A stretch of 64,000 nt of DNA from Rhizobium sp. BK196 (GTDB taxonomy: Bacteria; Pseudomonadota; Alphaproteobacteria; Rhizobiales; Rhizobiaceae): contig NZ_JACHZB010000002.1 in the NCBI RefSeq assembly GCF_014193255.1, positions 1 to 64,000 of the forward strand, read 5' to 3'. Positions 35,527 to 44,719 of this stretch are shown in pieces. The position numbers and the translations under genes were made by a program. Position 1 is the stretch's first letter; each line of letters opens with the position of its first letter. Under the pieces are notes generated by a model, which was not told where the DNA came from, did no database searches, and worked only from the letters and a program-made list of their open reading frames with translations.

Positions 35527-36426
35527 ATGAACCTCGCTTCCCTTCCCCGCGTCATTGTCGAGCCGCTGGTGCGTGCCGCCCTTGCCGAGGATCTCGGCCT
35601 TGCCGGCGATATCACCTCGGCAGCGGTCATCCCGGAAGAGCATCGCTCGACGGTCGTCATGGCCGCCCGCCAGCCGGGCGTGGTTGCTGGTCTCGACATC
35701 GCAGATCTTGCCTTCCAGCTCGTCGATCCCGCCATTACGCTCCGCCGACACCTGCCCGATGGTGCGGCCGTGGAACCGGGCAGCGTGATCGCCACCATCG
35801 AAGGCCCGTCGCGCGGGCTGCTGACGGCCGAGCGCACGGCCCTGAACTTTCTCGGTCATCTCTCCGGCATCGCCTCTGTGACGGCGGGCATCGTCGCGGC
35901 GATCCGCAACACCAAAGCCTGCGTCGTCTGCACCCGCAAGACGACACCGGGTCTGAGGGCGCTGGAAAAATATGCTGTGCGGGCCGGCGGCGGGATGAAC
36001 CACCGCTTCGCGCTCTACGATGCCGTGCTGATCAAGGACAATCACGTCGCCATTGCCGGCAGCGTTTCGGAAGCCATCCGCCGTGCCAAGGCCGGCGTCG
36101 GCCATATGGTCAAGATCGAAGTGGAGGTCGACACGCTCGAGCAGTTGCACGAGGCGATGGATGAGGGGGTCGATGCAGTCCTCCTCGACAACATGACGCC
36201 CAATCAGCTTCGCGAGGCCGTCGGCATCGTCGCCGGCCGCGCCATTACCGAAGCCTCCGGCCGCGTAACGCCGGCAACAGCACCGGCCATTGCCGCCTCG
36301 GGTGTCGATTTGATCTCCGTCGGCTGGCTGACACACAGCGCACCGGTGCTCGATATCGGTCTCGATTTCGTCGAAGCCGCCGCCGAAAGTGCGACACCAA
36401 TGCGTCGGCTTGCTCAGGCCTTCTGA
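35527..36426 (+). CDS. nadC: nicotinate-nucleotide pyrophosphorylase (quinolinate phosphoribosyltransferase)
   Basis: 299 residues, with the ATG one base after the nadB stop. EDLGLAGDITSAAVIP, ERTALNFLGHLSGIASVTAG, CTRKTTPGLRALEKYAVRAG, NHRFALYDAVLIKDNH, IEVEVDTLEQL and VDAVLLDNMTP define NadC. It converts quinolinate and PRPP to nicotinate mononucleotide. Last gene of the NAD operon. Confidence 0.95.
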   Translation: MNLASLPRVIVEPLVRAALAEDLGLAGDITSAAVIPEEHRSTVVMAARQPGVVAGLDIADLAFQLVDPAITLRRHLPDGAAVEPGSVIATIEGPSRGLLTAERTALNFLGHLSGIASVTAGIVAAIRNTKACVVCTRKTTPGLRALEKYAVRAGGGMNHRFALYDAVLIKDNHVAIAGSVSEAIRRAKAGVGHMVKIEVEVDTLEQLHEAMDEGVDAVLLDNMTPNQLREAVGIVAGRAITEASGRVTPATAPAIAASGVDLISVGWLTHSAPVLDIGLDFVEAAAESATPMRRLAQAF

Positions 36427-36445
36427 CCCACGAGCCGACAAGGCC

Positions 36446-36940
36446 TCAAGCCGGCTCGCGCCGGGGTTGGTGCTCCATGTCCGAGTTGAATTCGAGAAGC
36501 TCGATCATGACGCCGAGATCCTTCACGGTGTCGTAATAGGCGTAGCGCCCGTGGCCGCCATCGAATTCGCCCCGCTGTAACAGGCGGTGCCCCTTGCCTT
36601 CGAGGTAGCGATGGCGGTTCGTCAGGTTCTTCGTCTTGAAGGCGATGTGGTGACAGCCGGGGCCCTTCTCTTCCAGAAGATCGCGCCAGGCGCTCTTTTC
36701 CGGGCCAGGCTCAAGGAATTCGACGTCGATATTGCCGAACTTGAACATGATGATGCGGCAGCCGACTTCGGCAGGCTTGCCATTATAGATCGCCTTGGCT
36801 TCTTCGGCGTCGGCAGCCTTGCCCTCGGGCGGAACGGGCTTGCCGGTCAGGTCGGAAAACCAACGGGCCGACTTTTCCACATCGTCGGTAACGAAGCAGA
36901 TCTGCATCACGGCATCTTCGTCAAGCAAACGCTTGTCCAT
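36446..36940 (-). CDS. VOC-family (glyoxalase/dioxygenase fold) protein
   Basis: 164 residues from the ATG giving MDKRLL, with GGAGAG upstream; an ATG 12 bases earlier is possible. Two beta-alpha-beta3 halves: QICFVTDDVEKSARWFSDLT and GPGCHHIAFKTKNLTNRHRY, ending GVMIELLEFNSDMEH with the C-terminal metal Glu. Similar in layout to methylmalonyl-CoA-epimerase-like VOC proteins. It is downstream of the binding-protein gene on the same strand and likely belongs to the sugar-uptake unit; the substrate is unknown. Confidence 0.78.
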   Translation of the reverse strand: MDKRLLDEDAVMQICFVTDDVEKSARWFSDLTGKPVPPEGKAADAEEAKAIYNGKPAEVGCRIIMFKFGNIDVEFLEPGPEKSAWRDLLEEKGPGCHHIAFKTKNLTNRHRYLEGKGHRLLQRGEFDGGHGRYAYYDTVKDLGVMIELLEFNSDMEHQPRREPA

Positions 36941-37012
36941 CAAACTCTCCATTTTAGGGCAGCAGGAGGGACGGTCCGACCACCTGAAACGGACCGCCTC
37001 CGGAGGAAAGGA

Positions 37013-38272
37013 TCAACCAAGGATGGTTTGGTAATTTTCCTTGATCTTGGAGATCGCATCATCGACGCTCATGTTCGGATCGCTCCAGAAATTGAAGACG
37101 ACGTCCCAGATCGAATTTTCCCAATCAGCATCGCTGATCGCATGTGGGTTCTGCACTTGATGCTTGGGATCGGCGACGATCTTCAACACCTCCTTGGAGC
37201 AGGCATCGAGACTGTCCTGCGGCGCATCGAGGCGCACAGGTGTGGAGCCCTTCGCCTTGGCAAATTCCGCCTGCACGTTCGGGTCGACGACGATCGAGGC
37301 AAAGTCGAGCTCGGCCTTGTCTTTGTCCGCGGGCTGGCCACCGAGCAGACCCCAGCTGTCGACGGTCGCAACGACGGCCTTGGCGCCAGGGATCTGGATG
37401 CAGCCGAAATCCTTGCCTGCCGTCTTGCCGGCCGCCAGCCACTCGCCCTTCATCCAATCGCCATGGATCTGCATCAGCGCCTTGCCGGTGATGACGAGAT
37501 TGGTCGTCAGGTTCCATTCGCGGTTGGCCGAGCCCTTGTCGGCTGCCTGCTGGAACTTGCGCAAGTATTCGAAGATCTGCTTGAATTCCGGCGTGTCGAA
37601 GACGGCCGGATCGGGCTTTTCGCCATAGATCCTGTTGAAGAAATCCGGTCCGCCGATCGTTGCCGCCAGTGCGTGGGTGAGGTAGCCTACCTGCCATTGC
37701 TGACCGCCGACCGCGAGCGGAATAATACCTGCCGCCTTGATCTTGTCGAAATCGGCAAACATCTGATCGAGCGACGTCCAGGCGGCCGGATCGACGCCGA
37801 TCTTCTTGGCCACGTCCATGTTGTAATAGACCATGCCGTCGATATGCAGCGCCGTCGGCACCTTGATCACCTGATCATCGACGACCATGGAACGGGCAAC
37901 CGCGTCAGGGTATTTGTCCGGATAGCCACGCTCCTTGAAGAAATCTGTCAGCGGCCGGCCGAAGCCCTGTTTGGTGAGGTCCCGATAGACGCCGGGGTTG
38001 GACTCCATGAAGAGGTTCGGTGGATTGCCGCCGGCAACCAGGTTCATCAGGTTGACATTGGAGCCGGTGTCATGGGGAATGGCGATGTCGGTCCAGGTGT
38101 GACCCTTGGCCTCCAGGTTCTTCTTCAAGACGTTCAGCGCTGCCACTTCCGGAGGCGCGGACCAGGTGTGGTAGATCACCAACTCGGTTGCATTTGCGGT
38201 ACCGGGCGCGGCCATGGGGGCGGCGCCTGCAAGCAATGCGGCTGTGATGCCGGCAATAATCCTGTTCATCAT
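37013..38272 (-). CDS. ABC sugar-binding protein (CUT1 type)
   Basis: 419 residues from the ATG after GGGAGGAATGGAA. The signal peptide is about residues 1-28 (NRIIAGITAALLAGAAPMAA). The mature protein is of the MalE/UgpB extracellular solute-binding family 1 type: LVIYHTWSAPPEVAALNVLK, TWSAPPEV and GSNVNLMNLVAGGNPPNLFM, with GKALMQIHGDWMKGEW in the middle. It delivers an oligosaccharide or sugar alcohol to the permease pair encoded upstream in the operon. The gene order is permease, permease, ATPase, binding protein. Confidence 0.88.
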   Translation of the reverse strand: MMNRIIAGITAALLAGAAPMAAPGTANATELVIYHTWSAPPEVAALNVLKKNLEAKGHTWTDIAIPHDTGSNVNLMNLVAGGNPPNLFMESNPGVYRDLTKQGFGRPLTDFFKERGYPDKYPDAVARSMVVDDQVIKVPTALHIDGMVYYNMDVAKKIGVDPAAWTSLDQMFADFDKIKAAGIIPLAVGGQQWQVGYLTHALAATIGGPDFFNRIYGEKPDPAVFDTPEFKQIFEYLRKFQQAADKGSANREWNLTTNLVITGKALMQIHGDWMKGEWLAAGKTAGKDFGCIQIPGAKAVVATVDSWGLLGGQPADKDKAELDFASIVVDPNVQAEFAKAKGSTPVRLDAPQDSLDACSKEVLKIVADPKHQVQNPHAISDADWENSIWDVVFNFWSDPNMSVDDAISKIKENYQTILG

Positions 38273-38298
38273 TTCCATTCCTCCCATCGGTTCTTCAT

Positions 38299-39399
38299 TC
38301 ACACTCGCAGTCCGGTCTCAGCGTTAAAGACATTCGCCTTGCCGCGCGGAAATTCTGCTCGCACCGGCTGTCCCGGTCTAAAGCCGGCGGCGCGATCGGG
38401 ATCGACGCGCAGTGCCAGAAGCTGTTCGCCGAAGCCGAGATAGGCGGTCGCGTCAGAGCCGGTGCGTTCGGCCTGGCGCAGAGGCAGTTCGAAACGTGCC
38501 GCCGGATTGGCAATCGGCTGTTCGGCGACGACAAAATGTTCGGGCCGCAAGCCCACGACGACTTCAGCGCCGCTTTCCGGCCTCTTCGAAAAGGCGTAGT
38601 CGCCGAGATCGATGGCATCGCCGGTATCGAATGCAGCCTTGATGCCACTGCCGTTCACCGTCAGCCGCGCCTTGCGAAGGTTCATGGCCGGTGCGCCGAT
38701 AAAGCCTGCGACGAAGAGATTGGCCGGCCGGCCATAGATCTCGTCGGGCGTGCCGAACTGCTGGATGACGCCGCCATCCATGACGGCGATCCGGGTTGCC
38801 ATCGTCATCGCTTCGATCTGGTCGTGCGTCACATAGACGACGGTCGGCTTCAGCGTGTCGTGCAGTTTCTTGATTTCGAGGCGCATTTCAGTGCGCAGCT
38901 TCGCGTCGAGGTTCGACAGTGGCTCGTCGAAGAGAACAACGCCCGCCTGCTTGACCAGCGCCCGGCCAATCGCGACGCGCTGACGCTGGCCACCAGACAG
39001 CTGACCCGGCTTGCGGTTGAGCAGCGGCTCGATCTGCAGGAGTTTGGCGGTCACAGTGATCCGGCGCTCAATTTCGGCCCGGTCGAGCTTGCTTGCTGCG
39101 AGCCCGAATTTCAGGTTCCCGTAGACGGTCTTGGTCGGATAGAGCGCGTAGGACTGGAAGACCATGGCAAGGCCGCGATCTCGCGGATCGAGGTCGGTCA
39201 CGTCGCGTTCGCCGATCATGATGCGGCCGTCACTGACTTCCAGAAGTCCGGCGAGCAGGTTGAGAAGCGTGGTCTTGCCGCAGCCGGACGGCCCGAGCAG
39301 CACGAGGAAATCGCCGTCATCGACCGAAAGATTGAGGTCGTTCAGGATTGTCACGGCGCCGAAGGACTTGACGATATGTTCGAAGGAGACACGCGGCAT
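38299..39399 (-). CDS. ABC sugar transporter ATPase (UgpC/MalK type)
   Basis: 366 residues. Walker A GPSGCGKTT, Q-loop VFQSYALYP, signature LSGGQRQRVAIGRALVK, Walker B VVLFDEPLSNLD and H-loop YVTHDQIEAM. The C-terminal TOBE/regulatory domain includes VVGLRPEHFVV. It energises the CUT1 importer as a homodimer; such ATPases can be shared between systems. Close spacing to both neighbours. Confidence 0.92.
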   Translation of the reverse strand: MPRVSFEHIVKSFGAVTILNDLNLSVDDGDFLVLLGPSGCGKTTLLNLLAGLLEVSDGRIMIGERDVTDLDPRDRGLAMVFQSYALYPTKTVYGNLKFGLAASKLDRAEIERRITVTAKLLQIEPLLNRKPGQLSGGQRQRVAIGRALVKQAGVVLFDEPLSNLDAKLRTEMRLEIKKLHDTLKPTVVYVTHDQIEAMTMATRIAVMDGGVIQQFGTPDEIYGRPANLFVAGFIGAPAMNLRKARLTVNGSGIKAAFDTGDAIDLGDYAFSKRPESGAEVVVGLRPEHFVVAEQPIANPAARFELPLRQAERTGSDATAYLGFGEQLLALRVDPDRAAGFRPGQPVRAEFPRGKANVFNAETGLRV

Positions 39400-39402
39400 G
39401 GA

Positions 39403-40341
39403 TCAACCCTTGATCGCGCCGGCGGTAATTCCCTGAACGAAGAATTTGCCGACGAGGAAATAGATGACGAGGGGTGGAATGGCGGTCAGCAGCGCCGCCG
39501 CCATATTGTCGTTATAGGCGACGACGCCAGTCGAGACCGTGATAAGGTTAGCGAGGATGACCGTCATCGGCTGTGTTCCAAGACCCCCGAAGGTGACGCC
39601 AATCAGATAGTCGTTCCAGATCGAGGTGATCTGCAGGATAAGCACGACGATCAGGATATTGCCGGACATCGGCAGGATGATCTCGAAGAAGATCCGCCAG
39701 AAGGAGCCGGAATCGATGATCGCCGCGCGCATGATCTCCTGGGGAATATCCTTGTAGTAATTGCGGAAGATCAGCGTCAACACCGGCATGGCAAGCACGG
39801 CATGGACCGCAGCGATCCCCCAGAGCGTGCCATAGATGCCGACCGTCGCGGTGATGCGGATCAGGGGATACATGATAACCTGGAAGGGCACGAAGGCGCA
39901 GATGAAGAGCAGGAACAGGAAGGCATTGGCCCAGCGGACATTCCAAAGCGCCAGCGCGTAGCCGGTTGCGATCGACAGCGCGATCGAGAAGATAAGCGAG
40001 GGAAAGAGGATCAGCACCGAATTCCAGAAGCCGACCTTCAGCCCGTTGCAGTTGATGCCCGAGCAGGCCTTGTCCCAGGCATGGTCCCAGGCCTCCAGCG
40101 TCCAGACATGCGGCAGCGAGAAGATTGCCCCCTCGCGGATCTGGTCCATCGTCTTGAATGAGGTGACGACGACCACATAGAGCGGCACGCAGAAGAACAG
40201 CGCGCAGATCGTCAGAAACACAAGAATGGCGATGGAGCGGCCCGGAATGCGTTTCTTTTTACGTGGAAAGAAAGGGCCTGCCGGGCGCGGCGAGGCATTC
40301 ACGGCATCTTCGAGTGTCGCGGCCTGGGTCAGCATGTTCAT
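39403..40341 (-). CDS. ABC sugar transporter permease (MalG type)
   Basis: 312 residues with about six membrane segments and an N-terminal cytoplasmic extension rich in basic residues (RKKKRIPGRS). The EAA loop is EIMRAAIIDSGSFWRIFFEI, which docks the ATPase, followed by ILPMSGNILIVVLILQI. It overlaps the second permease gene by 4 bases. An insertion of about 20 residues (HAWDKACSGINCNGLKVGFW) in the first periplasmic loop contains two Cys. Confidence 0.88.
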   Translation of the reverse strand: MNMLTQAATLEDAVNASPRPAGPFFPRKKKRIPGRSIAILVFLTICALFFCVPLYVVVVTSFKTMDQIREGAIFSLPHVWTLEAWDHAWDKACSGINCNGLKVGFWNSVLILFPSLIFSIALSIATGYALALWNVRWANAFLFLLFICAFVPFQVIMYPLIRITATVGIYGTLWGIAAVHAVLAMPVLTLIFRNYYKDIPQEIMRAAIIDSGSFWRIFFEIILPMSGNILIVVLILQITSIWNDYLIGVTFGGLGTQPMTVILANLITVSTGVVAYNDNMAAALLTAIPPLVIYFLVGKFFVQGITAGAIKG

Positions 40342-41234
40342 CTTGCACCTCCATTTGCCCGACGCTGCTGCCAGGCGGTGATCAATACGAGGGGCAGGAA
40401 GATCGCCGCGGTGATGACGAGCATGGTGATGGCCGCTGCCGAGGCGTAACCGATATTACTCTTGGCCGAGAGCGCATTGATGGTGAAATAGGCCGGCACC
40501 CAGGTGGAATTGCCGGGCCCCCCGTTGGTCATGGCGACAACAACGTCATAGGCCTTGATGACGCCGAGCGAGAGCAGGATCGCGCAGGTGATGAAGGTGA
40601 ACTTCATCATCGGAATGATGATTTCCAGATAGAGCCGCCAGAAGCTGACGCCATCGAGGCGCGCCGCACTCCAAATCTCCGTATTGATCGATTTCAGGCC
40701 CGATAGCATCAGGGCCATGTAGAAACCGGAACTCTGCCAGATCGTGGCAAGAATGATGGCATACATTGCCGTTTCTGGGCTTGCCAGCCAGTTGAAACTG
40801 ACAGAGGTGAAGCCGAGCCCATGCAGGAAGTTTTCAAGTCCGAGCTGCGGATTGAAAATCCAGCGCCAGGCAGCCCCCGTTACGATCAGTGAAACGGCCA
40901 GGGGATACAGGAAGACGGTGCGGAAGAAGCTCTCGCCGCGCCATTCGCGGTCGATCATCGCCGCCAGAACAAAGCCGAAGACGATCGCAAGCGCGCTACC
41001 GAGTCCAAGGATGACGAGGTTCTGCAGCGAAATCGTCCAGCCGGCGTCGTTGAAGAGCCGCTCGTATTGGCGGGCCCATTCGCTCCAGTCGATCTCATAT
41101 TCCGGAAGTCGCCGGCTTCGCGTCAGCGACAGCCACGCGGTCCAGCATATGGCACCGACAAATGCGACAAGGGTGACGGCGACAGCCGGCGCGAGAGCCA
41201 GCTGGGGCGCCATCCGGCTCCAGCGTAACTGCAT
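40338..41234 (-). CDS. ABC sugar transporter permease (MalF/UgpA type)
   Basis: 298 residues from MQLRWSRMAPQLALAP, with GGGAGGAAGTG directly upstream; an ATG 10 codons earlier lacks this. The EAA loop is EIWSAARLDGVSFWRLYLEI followed by IIPMMK. Six hydrophobic segments. First gene of the importer operon. A 20-bp repeat upstream (41286-41305) is shared with the VOC gene promoter. Confidence 0.87.
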   Translation of the reverse strand: MQLRWSRMAPQLALAPAVAVTLVAFVGAICWTAWLSLTRSRRLPEYEIDWSEWARQYERLFNDAGWTISLQNLVILGLGSALAIVFGFVLAAMIDREWRGESFFRTVFLYPLAVSLIVTGAAWRWIFNPQLGLENFLHGLGFTSVSFNWLASPETAMYAIILATIWQSSGFYMALMLSGLKSINTEIWSAARLDGVSFWRLYLEIIIPMMKFTFITCAILLSLGVIKAYDVVVAMTNGGPGNSTWVPAYFTINALSAKSNIGYASAAAITMLVITAAIFLPLVLITAWQQRRANGGAR

Positions 41235-41285
41235 CACTTCCTCCCGAGACCGGCGCTCCCACACCGGCCAACGCCCGAAATCGAG

Positions 41286-41305
41286 CTTGTATTATCGTTA
41301 AACTA
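41286..41305. promoter_or_regulatory. 20-bp repeat, LacI-like operator (copy 1)
   Basis: CTTGTATTATCGTTAAACTA lies in the divergent region between the ABC operon and the reductase gene. It contains TTA-T-CG-T-TAA, an inverted repeat centred on CG as in LacI-family sites. An identical 20-mer occurs at 42276-42295. Confidence 0.6.
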
Positions 41306-41415
41306 TGATCAAAATTTACCTGAGGTCAACAGGGGTTTTTCGCTGGACACGGCCTCAAGCTGTTGCAAAGCTCTGGAAATGCCTGGTGGAGCGAGGCGAA
41401 AGGGAGGAAAAAGGC

Positions 41416-42228
41416 TTGGAAAAGCATGAGGTTATTCCGCTCATGGGATTTGGGACGTTCGGACGCAACGGCAAGGAGGGTATCGATGCGATCCTCTGCG
41501 CGCTGGAAACCGGCTACCGGCATCTCGATACCGCGCAAACCTATGACACCGAATTCGAGGTCGGGGAGGCACTTCGGCGCTCCGGCCTGAAACGCGACGA
41601 CGTCTTCCTGACGACTAAGATCTCGACGGATAATTTCGGTTCCGGTCAACTCGTTCCATCGCTGGAAAAGAGCCTGGAAGCGCTCAAGGTGGACCAGGTC
41701 GACCTGACGCTGATCCATTGGCCGGCGCCTTACGGTCGCATTCCGCTGGAGGTCTATATCACCCAGATCGCCGAGGCGCAGGCCCGCGGCTTGACCAGGC
41801 TGATCGGCGTTTCGAACTTCACGATTGCCCTCCTGGAACAGACTGAAGCGCTGCTCGGGAAGGGCAAGATCGCCAACAACCAGTTCGAGCTGAACCCAAT
41901 CCTGCAGAACAAGAAGCTCGCAAACTATTGTAAACAAAAGGACATTCTCGTCACTTGCTATCTGCCGATCGCCCGTGGCGTACTCTCCGACGAACCGGTA
42001 CTGCGCTCGATCGGCGAAAGACATGATGCGACGCCGGAGCAGGTGGCAATCGCCTTCGAACTTGCGAAGGGCTATTGCACCATTCCGACATCCGGCCGGC
42101 AGGAACGCATCCGCTCGAACTTCAAGGCAAGTTCGATCACGCTTTCACCTGGCGAAATTGCCAGGATCGAGACCATCGACCGTAATCACCGCGTCGTCGA
42201 TCCGGACTGGGGGCCGAAGTGGGACTGA
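41416..42228 (+). CDS. aldo/keto reductase
   Basis: 270 residues from a TTG start (MEKHEVIPLMGFGTFG) with GGGAGG 10 bases upstream; the frame is open further upstream but the family normally starts here. ALETGYRHLDTAQTYDTE (catalytic Asp and Tyr), VFLTTKISTDNFG (Lys), DLTLIHWPAP (His), GVSNFTIALLEQ and CTIPTSGRQERIRSNFKA (NADPH phosphate site). It reduces a sugar aldehyde or ketone with NADPH. Divergent from the importer and likely co-regulated through the 20-bp repeat. Confidence 0.87.
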   Translation: MEKHEVIPLMGFGTFGRNGKEGIDAILCALETGYRHLDTAQTYDTEFEVGEALRRSGLKRDDVFLTTKISTDNFGSGQLVPSLEKSLEALKVDQVDLTLIHWPAPYGRIPLEVYITQIAEAQARGLTRLIGVSNFTIALLEQTEALLGKGKIANNQFELNPILQNKKLANYCKQKDILVTCYLPIARGVLSDEPVLRSIGERHDATPEQVAIAFELAKGYCTIPTSGRQERIRSNFKASSITLSPGEIARIETIDRNHRVVDPDWGPKWD

Positions 42229-42275
42229 GTAATCCGGGGCAGTTGACAATCTGCCGCGTTCAGATCAATTGTGAT

Positions 42276-42295
42276 CTTGTATTATCGTTAAACTA
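42276..42295. promoter_or_regulatory. 20-bp repeat, LacI-like operator (copy 2)
   Basis: CTTGTATTATCGTTAAACTA is identical to 41286-41305 and lies 64-83 bases before the VOC-protein start. Confidence 0.6.
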
Positions 42296-42358
42296 AATCC
42301 GGCTTGCCGGCATCGATTTTTAAGCGGCGGCTCCCTGGAGCCGACGAGAGGAGGAAGC

Positions 42359-42799
42359 ATGCTTGGAATTACCGGCTACGGCCATGTCGCGATCAAGGTG
42401 AAAGATCTTGACGCATCGCTCGATTTTTACCGCGAACGCCTTGGCTTTCCGGAGATGCTGCGCCTGAAGAATGACGACGGCTCCACCTGGCTCGTCTATC
42501 TGCGCATCACTGACGATCATTATCTCGAAATTTTTCCCGGTGCCGAAAACGATCGCGCGCCCGGCTGGAACGCCAATGGCGTCAACCACATGTGCTTCAC
42601 GATCGACGACCTCGATGCGACCGCTGAGCGCATCAAGGCGGCCGGCATCAAGTTGACGGCAGAGATCAAGGAGGGGCTCGACGGCAATCGTCAGGCCTGG
42701 ATCGAGGATCCTGACGGCAACCGTATCGAGCTGATGGAAATGCATCCGGACTGCCTGCAGTATCAGGGCATCAAGCGGCTGCATGCCGAAGGAAAGTGA
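42359..42799 (+). CDS. VOC-family lactoylglutathione-lyase-like protein
   Basis: 146 residues with a strong ribosome site (AGGAGGAAGC). GYGHVAIKVKDLDASLDFYR (metal His), LRITDDHYLEIFPGAEND, GVNHMCFTIDDLDATAERIK (second His) and WIEDPDGNRIELMEMHPD (metal Glu) match the single-chain glyoxalase I layout. The operator-like repeat and the sugar-catabolic neighbours suggest an epimerase, dioxygenase or glyoxalase acting on a sugar-derived product. The substrate is unknown. Confidence 0.82.
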   Translation: MLGITGYGHVAIKVKDLDASLDFYRERLGFPEMLRLKNDDGSTWLVYLRITDDHYLEIFPGAENDRAPGWNANGVNHMCFTIDDLDATAERIKAAGIKLTAEIKEGLDGNRQAWIEDPDGNRIELMEMHPDCLQYQGIKRLHAEGK

Positions 42800-42900
42800 T
42801 AAGGGGAGGGCAGCCGTGTGAAACATGCGGCCGCCCTTTCGCTTTCCACGACCGGGGGCTATGAAAACGAGGTTAAGCATCTCGGAATATTACAAAGACC

Positions 42901-43920
42901 ATGAGCAGATCGAGCGTTCGCCTCAAAGATATCGCCGACAAGACCGGATTTTCGGTGAACACCGTGTCGCTCGCGCTGCGAGACAGCCCACGCATTCCCG
43001 ACGAGACGCGCCAGCTGATACGCAAGACCGCCGATGCGCTGAACTATCTGCCGAACCATATTGCCAAGTCGCTGGTCAGCCGCGAGACGAAGACCATCGG
43101 CCTCATCCTGACCGACATCACCAACCCGACATTGACACGCACGGCGCAGGCAATCGAGCTGGCGCTTGCCGAGCGCGGCTACGGCACGCTGTTTGCTACC
43201 TCCAACAATGATCCCGAGGAGGAAATCAAGGCGCTCGAAATGTTCCGCTCGCGCCAGGTCGACGGCATGCTGATCTACCCGCGCAGCCATCGGCGTCTCG
43301 ATCACATTCGAAAAATCCGGCAATCGAACTATCCGATCGTGCTGCTTGTCGGTGATCCCGATGCCGGCATCGATGCCGTCTGCGTCGACGAACGCCGCGG
43401 CGCATATAAGGCGACACGCCATCTGATCGATACCGGCCACAAGCGCATCGGCATCATCGACAGCGCCAATCCGCTCGGCAATGTCGAAAAGAGCGACGGC
43501 TACCGTCAGGCTCTCACGGAAGCCGGCATCGCCTTCGACCCCAAACTGACGGCCGACCCCCTCGGCCATTCGGTCATAAAGGGATATTGGGCGATGGATA
43601 CGTTGATGAATGCGCCAAACCGGCCGACGGGGATTTTCACTGCCAATGACTCGCTTGCCATCGGCGCGCTGCGCTGGTGCCAGAAGAACGGCGTGCAGGT
43701 GCCGAAGGATGTCGCCATCATCGGTTTCGACAATATCGAATTCGCCGAACATGCGGCGACACCGATCTCCAGCGTCAATTATGCCGTCGACGTCGTCACT
43801 GAACTTGCCGTCGAGCGGCTGATGAAATTGGTCGTCGCCAAAGACGGTCTGCCGGAGCCGCGCATTACGCAGATCGAACCGGATCTGGTGATCCGGGAAA
43901 GCACAATTGGCCGGAGCTGA
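42901..43920 (+). CDS. LacI-family transcriptional regulator
   Basis: 339 residues. HTH: RLKDIADKTGFSVNTVSLAL; hinge NYLPNHIAKSLVSRETKTIG; sensor domain with ILTDITNPTLTRTAQAIELA and IIGFDNIEFAEHAATPISSV. It lies within the second sugar cluster, between the VOC gene and the isomerase gene, and is the natural candidate to bind the two identical 20-bp palindromic repeats. Effector unknown. Confidence 0.88.
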   Translation: MSRSSVRLKDIADKTGFSVNTVSLALRDSPRIPDETRQLIRKTADALNYLPNHIAKSLVSRETKTIGLILTDITNPTLTRTAQAIELALAERGYGTLFATSNNDPEEEIKALEMFRSRQVDGMLIYPRSHRRLDHIRKIRQSNYPIVLLVGDPDAGIDAVCVDERRGAYKATRHLIDTGHKRIGIIDSANPLGNVEKSDGYRQALTEAGIAFDPKLTADPLGHSVIKGYWAMDTLMNAPNRPTGIFTANDSLAIGALRWCQKNGVQVPKDVAIIGFDNIEFAEHAATPISSVNYAVDVVTELAVERLMKLVVAKDGLPEPRITQIEPDLVIRESTIGRS

Positions 43921-43960
43921 GGCGCAGACCGGGACAATAGCTAAGCAACGGGGAGGAAGA

Positions 43961-44719
43961 ATGACCTATCCGATTTCCTATCAGCTCTATTCGTCACGCA
44001 ATTTCCCGCCGCTCTTTACCCAGTTTCCGGAGCTGAAGGCCTTCGGTTATGACGCGATCGAACCCTGGCTGCCGGCCTATGAGGCAGACGCGAAAGCTTT
44101 CCGCCGAGCGCTCGACGATGCCGGCTTAAAATGCCATTGCTTCCACATGCCGTTGAAAGGGTTGACCGAGGAGCCGCAGCGCTTCATCGATATCGCGCTT
44201 GCCATGGGAGCGACGATCCTGATCCCGCCCTATGTGGCGCCGGAAGATCGGGGCACGACAGCCGATTACTGGAGAGATCTCGGGAAGACGCTCTCGGAGG
44301 GCGCCGATCGCGTTGCGTCGCATGGTCTAAAGGTCGCGTGGCACAATCATGATTTCGAATTCCGCCCTCTTGCCGATGGCTCGCGCCCCATCGATCTGAT
44401 CTTCGAGAGCGCAGAAAAGAATGTCCGGTTCGAAATCGATTGCGGCTGGATCATCAGGGCCGGTGGCGACCCCGCAGCAGAGCTCCAGACATTCGCCGAC
44501 CGCATCATCGCCATCCAGATGAAGGACATGGCGCCCAAAGGCACAAAGGAGGATGACGGCTGGGCTGCGACCGGTGACGGCATCATCGACTGGGCAAAGC
44601 TCGTGCCGCTGTTTCGCCGGACGAAGGCCGAGCACATCGTCACGGAGCACGACAACCCCTCCGACTGGCGCCGGTTTGCCAAGCGATCGATCGACTATAT
44701 CAAGGGCCTCGCTCTCTGA
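43961..44719 (+). CDS. sugar-phosphate isomerase/epimerase (xylose-isomerase-like TIM barrel)
   Basis: 252 residues from the ATG after GGGGAGGAAGA. ISYQLYSSRNFPPLFTQFPE, YDAIEPWLP, LKCHCFHMPLKG, VAWHNHDFEFRPLADGSR, VRFEIDCGWIIRAGG and IQMKDMAPKG carry the Glu/Asp/His ligands of AP-endonuclease-2-like isomerases. It follows the LacI gene by 40 bases and probably acts on the intermediate of the imported sugar. Exact reaction not deducible. Confidence 0.83.
   Translation: MTYPISYQLYSSRNFPPLFTQFPELKAFGYDAIEPWLPAYEADAKAFRRALDDAGLKCHCFHMPLKGLTEEPQRFIDIALAMGATILIPPYVAPEDRGTTADYWRDLGKTLSEGADRVASHGLKVAWHNHDFEFRPLADGSRPIDLIFESAEKNVRFEIDCGWIIRAGGDPAAELQTFADRIIAIQMKDMAPKGTKEDDGWAATGDGIIDWAKLVPLFRRTKAEHIVTEHDNPSDWRRFAKRSIDYIKGLAL

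Noticed and set aside
36587..38443. 618-codon plus-strand frame
   Set aside because: It runs antisense to a VOC protein, an ABC binding protein and the ATPase, all with clear family motifs; its own composition shows no domain.
38536..40161. 541-codon plus-strand frame rich in Asp, Arg and Gly
   Set aside because: Antisense shadow of the ATPase and permease genes; no motif and no ribosome site.
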